Below the pieces are notes generated by a model, which worked only from the letters and a program-made list of their open reading frames with translations, ran no database searches and was not told where the DNA came from. Below, piece after piece: positions 28,433 to 35,293 of a DNA stretch of 38,019 nucleotides (within the stretch, counting starts at the first letter, position 1; each line of letters starts with the position of its first letter). Made by a program: the position numbers and the translations under genes. The DNA is taken from IMG/VR virus record IMGVR_UViG_3300020020_000101, positions 1 through 38,019 of that record, one strand, 5' to 3'. This stretch comes from a virus.

Positions 28433-31086
28433 TAGGTGTACAACCTCACTCTCTTCTGGTACATGATGTCCTTGGAGATCTCCATGGAGGTCTTCTGGTC
28501 AGCTCCTGTGACCTTGATGTCGTCGTTGTAGTTGTTGTTGGTAACCCCTCCGCCAGCAGCACCCACCCCTGCTCCAGCGCCAGCCATGGCCATTGCTGGG
28601 ACGACGCTGGGGCCGAACTTGTCGAAGGTCATGGAGTGAAGCTTGGCCATCTCCGATCCCATGTCGTAGTTGAAGCCCTTGGTGTACGCGAGCAAGTCCA
28701 TCAGCGCGTACTCGATCTTGGTCTTCGGCGAACCAAACAGCCCCTTCTTGAACCCTTCCCAGGCAGACTCACCGATGGACTTGAGCTTGTTGAACAGCTC
28801 TGTCCTGAGGTTGGATAGCGCGTCGATGATCTGACGAGGGAGCCCCTTGATGAAGCTCAGTAGAGCATCGAACCCTGCCTTGATCCCATCGTAGGCTCGG
28901 TAGCCAATGCCATGCATGGTCTGCCACAGCAAATCCCAGAGGGAGTTCACTGCAGCGATCACGTTGCCCGGGAGATCCTTGAAGAACTGAAGTGTGTTGT
29001 TGAACCACTGCTTCACCACTTCGATGGCAAGGTCCTTGCCTCTCATGAAGTTGGCGTAGGTCTCGTCCCAGAGCTGGTTCACGAAGGTGATGACGCGGCC
29101 AGGGAGAAGCCGGAACCACTCAATGACACCTTCTACCAAGTCCTTGATGAACTCAAGAGCCATTGCCCTGAAGCGGAAGAACCTGTCCCAGCCTCCGTCC
29201 CAAAGCTCGTCCAGGAAGGTGATGACTCGACCAGGCAGCTTCTGGAAGAACCCCACGATCGACTCAATCGCTGAGTGACCTAGCTCAACAAAGGTCATGA
29301 ACGACTTGGCAATGGACTGAAGGATGAAGCCCAGCAAGAACGCTAGAGCACCTGCCACTCGCTCAGGCATCTGACTGATTTCGTGAACTGCCTTGCCCAG
29401 GAACTCGACCACCAGTTCCGGGATACGCGAGATGAAGGCTACAACTTGGCCGGGGATCGATGCCATGAAGGAGATGAAGCCGGCAATCGCTCTTCCCACA
29501 CCAACGAAGAAACTCGCCACAGCGCTGACTGCGCCACCCAACTTCTCACGAAGGTCCCTGGCGAAGTTGAGGATCAGATCCCACCCTACCTGGAAGTCCT
29601 GCCACGTCTGGTCGACGAGCTTCCGGAAAGGCTCCCACTTCTTGTAGAGAATGAACAGGCCTGCCCCGATGGCTACAATGGCAGCGATGACTAGGCCAAT
29701 CGGGTTAGCCAGCATCACGGCCCAGAGCGACTGTATGGCAGGGATCAGTGAACCTTGGATTGCGTAGCGAACGGCGAAGAGGGCGAACTTGAGCTTACCC
29801 AGGATCTGAGTAAAGCTCACAAAGCTGGAGATCCACTTCATGGCTCCAGCAATCTGCTTCGCTAAGGCAATCCACTTCAGCACCTGTCCGATGAAGATGG
29901 ACATAGCACCGAACGCCGTGAAGAACGCGGCAGCATATGCCAGCGTCTTCATGATGGTCTTCTGTTGCTCCTCAGGGAGGTCAGCGAAGGCCTGGACCAA
30001 CTTAGTGAGCGACTGAGTCCACTCACGCAGCTGCTCCTGGAACGGCGTACCCGCCGTGATGAGAAGCGTCTCGATGTTGGACTTCAACTTCTCAATGTCG
30101 CCAGCAAGGTTGTCAAGCTTTGCCTCAGCCACCTCAGTAGCAGACACCCGACCAATAGCGTCAGCATACTGGTCGAAGCCCTTGGCACCCGCTTCCGCCA
30201 TGAACAGGGCCGAGGCCATGGCTCGCCGTTGGAAGATGACGTTGAACGCCTGAACCCTCTGCTGCTCAGAGAGGTTCTTCGTGGCGTCCCCGAGGATCTG
30301 CATGACCTCCTTCATGCTCTTCATCTCGCCCTTGGCGTTGAAGAACTGATTGGTGCCATCCTCAGTGATGAGGCCCAGCTCCTTCATCATCGCTGCGGCC
30401 TTCTTAGAGGTAGGCGCTAGCGAGAGGAGCACACCGCGCAGCGATGTGCCTGCAGTTGATCCACGGATGCCTCGGTCACCGAGGATCGCCAGTACCGTGT
30501 TCATCTCGTCAATCGAGACGCCCATGGCCTTGGCAGTACCACCGGCATACCGCATCGACACAGCCAAGTCTTCAACCTCTAGGGTCGATGCATTAGCCGC
30601 ACCTGCGAGTGAGTCAGCCACGTGATCGAGCTGGTTTGCCTCGAGACCAAAGGTCTTCATGGCGTTCACGGCGATGGTTGCCGCGTCTTCCAGCTTCATG
30701 TCCCCAGCAGCAGCTGCCAGGGAAGCCACGCCCCTCGCTGCGCCACCAGTGATCTGCTCGATCGTCAGACCAGCCTTGGCAAGCTCCTCGATGCCCGCCG
30801 CAACTTCTTGAGCACCGAACTTGGTGTCTTGGCCGATCTGCAGTGCCAGCTTGCGAACTGGCTCCATCTGAGCGGCCGTCTTGCCAAGAACGGCGCCAGC
30901 TGCGTCGATGGTCTTCTCGAAGTCGGCGGCAGCCTTGACAGCCACACCAAACCCTGCGGCTGCCGCAGCGCCGATGCCCAGCAGACCCTTGCCTACGGAG
31001 GTAAATGCCGCCCCTGCCCGAGTGAGATCAGTGGTGTCAATCTCAATCGTGCCCTTAGCGTGGCCTAGGTTGTAGGTGGTAGGCAG
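28432..31086 (-). CDS. Tape measure protein, 884 aa, probable CTG start
   Basis: The tape measure sets tail length. The N-terminal segment encoded upstream of GTG 30945 reads YNLGHAKGTIEIDTTDLTRA then SVGKGLLGIGAAAAAGFG, typical of tape measure starts, so the gene must begin near 31086. The frame has no ATG, GTG or TTG there, but CTG 31086 has AGGAGGAG 4-5 bases upstream. The phage-tail family domain follows (MRYAGGTAKAMGVSIDEMNT, GIRGSTAGTSLRGVLLSLAP). Hydrophobic segments occur near 400-490 (NPIGLVIAAIVAIGAGLFIL). The C-terminal third has repeats of about 43 residues marked by LPGRVITFLDELWD and LPGRVITFVNQLWD. Starting at GTG 30945 would give 837 residues. Confidence 0.85.
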   Translation of the reverse strand: MPTTYNLGHAKGTIEIDTTDLTRAGAAFTSVGKGLLGIGAAAAAGFGVAVKAAADFEKTIDAAGAVLGKTAAQMEPVRKLALQIGQDTKFGAQEVAAGIEELAKAGLTIEQITGGAARGVASLAAAAGDMKLEDAATIAVNAMKTFGLEANQLDHVADSLAGAANASTLEVEDLAVSMRYAGGTAKAMGVSIDEMNTVLAILGDRGIRGSTAGTSLRGVLLSLAPTSKKAAAMMKELGLITEDGTNQFFNAKGEMKSMKEVMQILGDATKNLSEQQRVQAFNVIFQRRAMASALFMAEAGAKGFDQYADAIGRVSATEVAEAKLDNLAGDIEKLKSNIETLLITAGTPFQEQLREWTQSLTKLVQAFADLPEEQQKTIMKTLAYAAAFFTAFGAMSIFIGQVLKWIALAKQIAGAMKWISSFVSFTQILGKLKFALFAVRYAIQGSLIPAIQSLWAVMLANPIGLVIAAIVAIGAGLFILYKKWEPFRKLVDQTWQDFQVGWDLILNFARDLREKLGGAVSAVASFFVGVGRAIAGFISFMASIPGQVVAFISRIPELVVEFLGKAVHEISQMPERVAGALAFLLGFILQSIAKSFMTFVELGHSAIESIVGFFQKLPGRVITFLDELWDGGWDRFFRFRAMALEFIKDLVEGVIEWFRLLPGRVITFVNQLWDETYANFMRGKDLAIEVVKQWFNNTLQFFKDLPGNVIAAVNSLWDLLWQTMHGIGYRAYDGIKAGFDALLSFIKGLPRQIIDALSNLRTELFNKLKSIGESAWEGFKKGLFGSPKTKIEYALMDLLAYTKGFNYDMGSEMAKLHSMTFDKFGPSVVPAMAMAGAGAGVGAAGGGVTNNNYNDDIKVTGADQKTSMEISKDIMYQKRVRLYT

Positions 31087-31087
31087 C

Positions 31088-31901
31088 TTACTCCTCCTCT
31101 CTGTTCAGGAACTCATCCACTCGGGCGTCTTCCTCCTCGAACCTCTGCAAGGTTGCTGGATCACGGAACTTCGGTCCACCCGCCTCGCCAGCGAAGGTTT
31201 TGTGCAGCAGGCGCTTACGTCGACTCTCTACGTACTTCTTGACATCACCCTTGTAGCGCTTGGGGGGTTCAATCGCCTCCAGATCCGCTTTCAGGTTGTT
31301 GCCGAACCACGCAATAGCCTCGTCAAGGCTGTATGCGATGTAGCTACCTCTTGGCAGCCCGAGGAGCTCGCTTGGCCGGACGTTCCACGTTTTGGCCAGT
31401 AGATAGAGACTCCATGAGCTCACCTTGCTGCTCACGAAACCGGTCGAGGTCGCGGTCCCCCCCAACCGCCCAGTTGAAGATGAACATCTTGTCAGCCTCG
31501 TCCACCTCGTCAATGAAGATGAGTTCTTCGAGCTGGCGCTCCCGCTCGTCCTCCGACAGCCCTTCATCGGCCATGATCTCTTCTCGCCTGGAGACCGGGT
31601 AGACCTTCGGCTGGACAACGCAGTACAGCGTGATGGCATCCACCATCCCGAGCATGTCCTGCATCTTCTTCGGATCCTCCAGGATGTCACCCAAGCCCTT
31701 CTGGAGGTCCTTGTCGGCGAGCTTGCCGTCAGCTGCCTTGTTCATCATCCCCATGAGCGAGTTCGGGATGAGTCCTTGCTTGGCGAAGGACATGACGCCA
31801 GGTCGAATGACCAGGGCGGTATTGCCACTGGGAAGGTCGAGTGGGCCCGCCCCCCCAGCCTTCTTCCACTGCTTGGCGGTTGATACCTTGCTATCTGACA
31901 C
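31088..31901 (-). CDS. Tail assembly chaperone long form by +1 or -2 frameshift (about 270 aa)
   Basis: The long product starts at GTG 31901 in the frame of the short chaperone and changes frame at a run of seven G (31463-31457 on the - strand, within GTT GGG GGG GAC). The second frame then reads TSTGFVSSKVSSWSLYLLAK, TWNVRPSELLGLPRGSYIAY and SLDEAIAWFGNN, a clear match to the C-terminal half of siphovirus G-T chaperones (LAKTW.VRPSELLG). It ends at TAA 31088. The shift relative to frame 0 is +1 (equal to -2), not the commoner -1; the -1 frame meets a stop within about ten codons. It helps load the tail tube protein onto the tape measure. Confidence 0.8.
31344..31901 (-). CDS. Tail assembly chaperone short form (lambda G-like), 185 aa
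   Basis: GTG 31901 follows AAGGAGGCCAA. The protein contains SGNTALVIRPGVMSFAKQGL, LGDILEDPKKMQDMLGMVDA and ITLYCVVQPKVYPV, then an acidic stretch, typical of actinophage tail assembly chaperones placed between tail tube and tape measure. In frame it continues past the slippery run to end PAKRAPRAAKR. Together with the frameshifted long form it gives the usual G/GT pair. Its leader shares the block GGAGCCCTA(A)GGAGGCCAAGTG with the gene at 23999. Confidence 0.85.
   Translation of the reverse strand: MSDSKVSTAKQWKKAGGAGPLDLPSGNTALVIRPGVMSFAKQGLIPNSLMGMMNKAADGKLADKDLQKGLGDILEDPKKMQDMLGMVDAITLYCVVQPKVYPVSRREEIMADEGLSEDERERQLEELIFIDEVDEADKMFIFNWAVGGDRDLDRFREQQGELMESLSTGQNVERPAKRAPRAAKR
31457..31463 (-). 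other. Seven-G slippery run for programmed frameshift
   Basis: On the - strand GGGGGGG in GTTGGGGGGGACC. Read GTT GGG GGG GAC in frame 0; P-site Gly-tRNA can re-pair with GGG after a +1 or -2 slip. Confidence 0.75.
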
Positions 31902-31939
31902 TTGGCCTCCTTAGGGCTCCGTTGTGTCGATGGTGTGGG

Positions 31940-32476
31940 CTAGACGATCGCCGCAGCGGTCTCGTTGCGGACGATGTCGTACAGCTTGTTGGTGGCGTCG
32001 GGGATGGCGATGCCGGAGCACGAAGTGATCCAGAACGCGCCCTGCCCCATCTCGCCCTCGATGGCATCGTTGACGCGGGCCTTGTAGATGACGACGTGGA
32101 AGTCGCCTCCCGAGTCGCTGATGGCCTGACCCTCAATCTTGAAGTAGGGTCGAGCGTCGGTGCCAAGCTTGGCCATCGTGGTCTTGCGGTTGGGGGTAGT
32201 GCCAGTCGACGTCAGGATGCCTCCGCTGAAGACAGCCAGGGCTGCCAGCGAAATGCCACCTTCCTCGAGCTCCCACTCCACGGTCGGGCCCTGGCCACGA
32301 ACTGCGGCGAGAGCGTCGTCACCTCGGAGCTCCTCGAACTCCTCGGCTTCGCTGAAGGTCAGCGTCTGAGCGACAGGCAGGTCAACTGCCGTGCCCAAGA
32401 CCCCTGCCGCGTTGTACGGCGTAATCTTGACGTCACGCAGTCCGTACGGCAGTGTCGGGTCGGTCATTGCGGCCAT
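31940..32476 (-). CDS. Major tail (tube) protein, 178 aa
   Basis: ATG 32476 follows GAAAGGAAA; ATG 32467 is an alternative. The sequence PYGLRDVKITPYNAAGVLGT, then AVDLPVAQTLTFSEAEEFEE and RGQGPTVEWELEEGGISLAA is typical of siphovirus tail tube proteins (LG-x-x-v-d-l-p-x-x-x-x-l). Late motifs include FHVVIYKARVNDAIEGEMG. It lies upstream of the chaperones and tape measure, as expected. It polymerises around the tape measure into the tail tube. The gene is followed by a short leader with repeated ribosome-site sequence. Confidence 0.85.
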   Translation of the reverse strand: MAAMTDPTLPYGLRDVKITPYNAAGVLGTAVDLPVAQTLTFSEAEEFEELRGDDALAAVRGQGPTVEWELEEGGISLAALAVFSGGILTSTGTTPNRKTTMAKLGTDARPYFKIEGQAISDSGGDFHVVIYKARVNDAIEGEMGQGAFWITSCSGIAIPDATNKLYDIVRNETAAAIV

Positions 32477-32666
32477 GCGCAGGTTTCCTTTCGGGGTTTC
32501 GGTACTTGTGGGTTGACAGGAAAGCGCCTGTCTCGATGTTGAAGCGGTGTCGAACGACGATCCCTGATCCCGCCCCACACAGCCTGCTGCTGCAAGCGAC
32601 TTCCAGCGTTGTGGCGTCGAGCATCACGCCCTGCAGCTTGCCATCGCACCGGAGCTCGTGGGTCAT
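32433..32666 (-). CDS. Small Cys-containing conserved phage protein, 77 aa
   Basis: ATG 32666 gives CDGKLQGVMLDATTLEVACS, then SRLCGAGSGIVVRHRFNIET, a pattern seen in small proteins that many actinophages carry in the tail gene region: two Cys followed by G-x-V-V-x-H-R-F. It probably binds zinc. Function is unknown. It overlaps the tail tube start by 44 bases, so its C-terminus (NPERKPAHGRNDR) is read in a different frame from that gene's N-terminus. Confidence 0.65.
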   Translation of the reverse strand: MTHELRCDGKLQGVMLDATTLEVACSSRLCGAGSGIVVRHRFNIETGAFLSTHKYRNPERKPAHGRNDRPDTAVRTA

Positions 32667-32694
32667 CGTCCTATTCGATCCCTAAGCGAGCGGG

Positions 32695-33063
32695 TTACGA
32701 GCTCGCCGTCGATGATCGGCCTGCGCGTGCCCGGCCTCCTGAAGGCGTCTCGACAGCTCCAGGGGACGGTCCAGCATCGCCGTCATCGGCGTCGCCCGCT
32801 TCGACGAGCTTCTTGCCGCCGAACGCCCTGGGCTGCGTGTTGACGCGGGTCTCGTCGGCCTCGGTCTCATCGCTCTCTTCAGCCGCCCGGAAATCCGGCG
32901 CTTCGTTGGCGATGAGCCACTCACCCGCCGTGTCGCTGACCTCAGCGACCCAGTTGTTGTCCGCGTTGAAGTGGACTGCTCCCTGGTCGTCGATGCCATG
33001 GCGGGTGAAGTCTGCCTTGACGAACGACCGGTTGTGGGAGAGGCCTGTGTACTTGAGCTTCAT
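32695..33063 (-). CDS. Hypothetical head-tail region protein, 122 aa
   Basis: ATG 33063 lies just after GAGGAGG (GTG 33066 is an alternative). The N-terminal part is beta-rich (MKLKYTGLSHNRSFVKADF) and contains WVAEVSDTAGEWLIANEAPD, similar in pattern to small proteins next to connector genes. The C-terminal half is acidic then Gly/Ser/Arg-rich and probably disordered. Function is unknown; placed between tail terminator and tail tube. Confidence 0.6.
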   Translation of the reverse strand: MKLKYTGLSHNRSFVKADFTRHGIDDQGAVHFNADNNWVAEVSDTAGEWLIANEAPDFRAAEESDETEADETRVNTQPRAFGGKKLVEAGDADDGDAGPSPGAVETPSGGRARAGRSSTASS

Positions 33064-33071
33064 CACCCTCC

Positions 33072-33479
33072 TCAGGGTTTGTGAACGAGCCGGAATCTCA
33101 CGACTCGTAGGATGGTTCCCATCTCTGGGTCTCGGAGCTCCTCGCTGGTATCTTGCCAGTTTGCCTGGATGACCAGGGAATCCGGCGTAGACAGCTCAAG
33201 GATCTCTTGGATCTTGTTGGCGATGCCGTCGATGCGCAGGTAGTCGCCGGGGAGGTCGTGGATCCAGTACGAGGCCGGAGTGGTCATCGTCACGGTCCGA
33301 TTGTCGTCCCGAAGCTCAGGCACTGAGAGACCTAGGCGATGAACCACGAAAGGCTTGGCCTCAGGTACGGACTCGAAGCTACTTACCGAGACTACGCTCG
33401 CTGCTCCAGCGCCGAGCATCCCCACCAGCGTAGCGTCGCCGGCAAGCTTCGCCTGTTGCCAGCTACGAACGTCAGTCAC
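33072..33479 (-). CDS. Tail terminator-like protein, 135 aa
   Basis: GTG 33479 overlaps the previous stop (GTGA). The sequence LRDDNRTVTMTTPASYWIHD, then LPGDYLRIDGIANKIQEILE and QDTSEELRDPEMGTILRVVR, follows the alpha/beta pattern of siphovirus tail terminator or tail completion proteins (a helix IxxxL after the DY-x-xID strand, then a strand pair with DxE-x-x-x-x-x-R). It sits between HK97 gp10-like and the tail tube genes, the usual place. It caps the tail for joining to the head. Confidence 0.7.
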   Translation of the reverse strand: MTDVRSWQQAKLAGDATLVGMLGAGAASVVSVSSFESVPEAKPFVVHRLGLSVPELRDDNRTVTMTTPASYWIHDLPGDYLRIDGIANKIQEILELSTPDSLVIQANWQDTSEELRDPEMGTILRVVRFRLVHKP

Positions 33480-33871
33480 AGCATGCTCCTTCCTCGTCCT
33501 CGGGTAGCTTCACCAATCATGCCATCGAAGAACCCCCAGAGCACGTGGCTGTCGTAGTGCTCAAGCGCTGGCACGATGATGGCGTAGACCCCATTCCAGC
33601 GCACTTCCAGCCAGATGCCGTATTCCACACCATGCCCGAGGTGGATCAGCACCTTGAAGCCTTGATGCTGAACATCAGTCCACAGCTCGTTGCGGGCGTC
33701 GCCAGTGCGGTCTTCCCAGGGAGCATTGGTCTTCATCCACTGCAGGATATCTTCAGCAAGCACCTTAGCGTACCCAGCGACGGCTACGTTAGCAGTTACC
33801 GTGAACGCGGCTAGTGTGGGGGTCAGCGTGTCAAACTTCCAGTTAACTCCGGCCTTACCCCGGCGAGCCAT
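33476..33871 (-). CDS. HK97 gp10-like head-tail/tail completion protein, 131 aa
   Basis: ATG 33871 is chosen over the upstream in-frame start because it shortens overlap with the preceding gene to 17 bases. The segment AEDILQWMKTNAPWEDRTGD, then ARNELWTDV and IHLGHGVEYGIWLEVRWNGV and YAIIVPALEHYDSHV, is diagnostic of the HK97-gp10 family (APW-x-x-x-TG-x-A...YG-x-x-LE). These proteins take part in completing the head-tail junction. It is followed by the terminator-like gene, as in other siphoviruses. Confidence 0.85.
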   Translation of the reverse strand: MARRGKAGVNWKFDTLTPTLAAFTVTANVAVAGYAKVLAEDILQWMKTNAPWEDRTGDARNELWTDVQHQGFKVLIHLGHGVEYGIWLEVRWNGVYAIIVPALEHYDSHVLWGFFDGMIGEATRGRGRSML

Positions 33872-34235
33872 GCTCAACGCACCCTGCTGCGACCCTGTCA
33901 ATGGCGTCAGTGTCAACCGTGACTACTCGGTACCACTGAGCTCCAACCTGGAACTCGTCACCCTTGACTACGTTAGCCCCAACGGGCCCTACGAGGACAT
34001 GAGTAGCGGCTTCCACCAGTTCTTCGTTGGTCGTGGTCACTTGACCGTGACGACCCCCCGCAGGGACCAGGCGGAAGGTCTGAAAGACCCCGATACCGAC
34101 CAATGCCCCTCGAGCCTTGCCTCCTGCTGTCGTGTTGGAGACTGGGCGTCGTTTGAGCTCGATCGTTACTGGGTCGTCACGGATGAAGGCCCCGAACGCT
34201 CGCTTTGCAGCTAACGTCCGAGCCTTGCTCCTCAT
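33855..34235 (-). CDS. Head closure / stopper-like protein, 126 aa
   Basis: ATG 34235 overlaps the previous stop (ATGA). The sequence DDPVTIELKRRPVSNTTAGG, then GALVGIGVFQTFRLVPAG and VKGDEFQVGAQWYRVVTVDT, fits small beta-barrel head closure proteins (SPP1 gp16/HK97 gp7 class), which end in a G-D-x-F-x-v-x-g-x-x-Y-x-V pattern. It lies between the adaptor-like and gp10-like genes, which supports the call. Sequence similarity alone in this class is weak. Confidence 0.7.
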   Translation of the reverse strand: MRSKARTLAAKRAFGAFIRDDPVTIELKRRPVSNTTAGGKARGALVGIGVFQTFRLVPAGGRHGQVTTTNEELVEAATHVLVGPVGANVVKGDEFQVGAQWYRVVTVDTDAIDRVAAGCVEHGSPG

Positions 34236-34567
34236 CTCCGGACGATCGGCCGCTGGGTTACAGACCGATCGTTTACGTAGATGTCGATGCCCGCTGCCTC
34301 GCCGTACTTCTTCTCCTGCTTGAGCGAGGCGTCGTGTAGCTTGCTGAACTCCAGCCTCGTCTGACCCTCAGAAGTGGTCACGAGGTTGGCTAGGGCAGCC
34401 GACTTTGCCACCTGGCCGTAGTACGAAGCCAAAGCGATGTCGCCGGCTGCCCTGTCCAAGAAGTCCTGGATCTCGATGTTAGTGAAGAGGGTATCACCCT
34501 CGACCCCTCCGACAGGGATGCTCTCACCGAGCGCCTGCCGGAGCCTTTCAACGTCGGTGAGAGCCAT
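34232..34567 (-). CDS. Head-tail adaptor-like protein, 111 aa
   Basis: ATG 34567 follows AGGAGGACAGG. The protein starts MALTDVERLRQALGESIPVG, then FTNIEIQDFLDRAAGDIALA, a four-helix pattern of gp6/gp15-type connectors (short helix, F-x-D-x-E-I-x-x-x-L, then long helices). A long helix follows (YYGQVAKSAALANLVTTSEG). It attaches to the portal. Placement just downstream of capsid and the SAP-like gene fits a connector. Confidence 0.7.
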   Translation of the reverse strand: MALTDVERLRQALGESIPVGGVEGDTLFTNIEIQDFLDRAAGDIALASYYGQVAKSAALANLVTTSEGQTRLEFSKLHDASLKQEKKYGEAAGIDIYVNDRSVTQRPIVRR

Positions 34568-34576
34568 CCTGTCCTC

Positions 34577-35182
34577 CTACGCGGGCGGGGGTTCGGTGGA
34601 CGAGCCGCCCTCGAGCTTCTTGGCGACGTCGTCCTCCACGAGACGGGCGATGAGCGTGGGCTTGTCGCCGTCGATGCTGAGGCCCCGGCGGGAGAGCTCG
34701 GCCCGACGCTGATCGTTGTTCCAACCAGCCTCGTAGTCCTCCTCACCATCCTCGTCATCGTCGTCATCCTCGTCATCGACATCCTCCAGGTCCTCGCCCA
34801 AGGGGGCTCGGGTGGCGGTGCCCTCACGGGGAATGGCGGCTTCGGGATCACGCTGACCCTGGCGAGCGTTCTCGAACTGCTCCGGCGGGTTGAGACCGTC
34901 GTCGAGAACGTTGTTGCCCTCTTCGTCGACGAGCCGGATGCCCGCCGCCTTGAGCTGAGCCAGGGTCACGCCCCGGGTGTTGACATCGCCCGTGTTCGGG
35001 ACGTCGCTGAGGAGGGGCGGACGGCCGCCGAGGGCGTTCTGCAGCTCACGCTGCAGGTCCTCGTCGTGCGTCAGCTGCTCCCGCAGCTCGTCGGGGAGCT
35101 GGTCACGCTGGGCGAGGTACAGCATCTCGTCCTTCGTGATGTTGCCAGAGGCGATGCGATCCGCCTCAACGGTACGACTCAT
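34577..35182 (-). CDS. Acidic late protein with C-terminal SAP/HeH-like motif, 201 aa
   Basis: ATG 35182 follows GAAAGGAAG. The N-terminal part is helical (GNITKDEMLYLAQRDQLPDE). A second part, TRGVTLAQLKAAGIRLVDEE, is a possible LEM/SAP-like helix. An acidic run (EDLEDVDDEDDDDDEDGEED) precedes a SAP-like segment: NNDQRRAELSRRGLSIDGDK, then PTLIARLVEDDV. The SAP/HeH fold binds DNA or protein. It lies directly after the capsid gene, where many actinophages carry such an acidic protein with unknown role in head completion. Confidence 0.65.
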   Translation of the reverse strand: MSRTVEADRIASGNITKDEMLYLAQRDQLPDELREQLTHDEDLQRELQNALGGRPPLLSDVPNTGDVNTRGVTLAQLKAAGIRLVDEEGNNVLDDGLNPPEQFENARQGQRDPEAAIPREGTATRAPLGEDLEDVDDEDDDDDEDGEEDYEAGWNNDQRRAELSRRGLSIDGDKPTLIARLVEDDVAKKLEGGSSTEPPPA

Positions 35183-35203
35183 GTGCTTCCTTTCGGTCGG
35201 AGT

Positions 35204-35223
35204 TGTCTGTTAGATAACAGACA
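35204..35223. promoter_or_regulatory. 20-bp inverted repeat upstream of the SAP-like gene
   Basis: TGTCTGTTAGATAACAGACA has perfect 9-bp arms around GA, about 20 bases before ATG 35182. As RNA it would form a hairpin near the ribosome site; as DNA it is operator-like. Confidence 0.55.
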
Positions 35224-35234
35224 GGGCAGAGCCA

Positions 35235-35272
35235 GGGTCGGAGGCGAGCGCCTGCAAACTCACCCCCGACCC
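35235..35272 (-). terminator. Post-capsid hairpin, possible partial terminator
   Basis: GGGTCGG (35235-35241) pairs with CCGACCC (35266-35272); an inner AGGCG/CGCCT stem is at 35242-35253. It lies just after the capsid stop. No T-run follows on the - strand, so termination would be partial at best, or the hairpin protects the upstream mRNA. Confidence 0.4.
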
Positions 35273-35293
35273 AGGCGGTCAAGCCGCAGCTGA

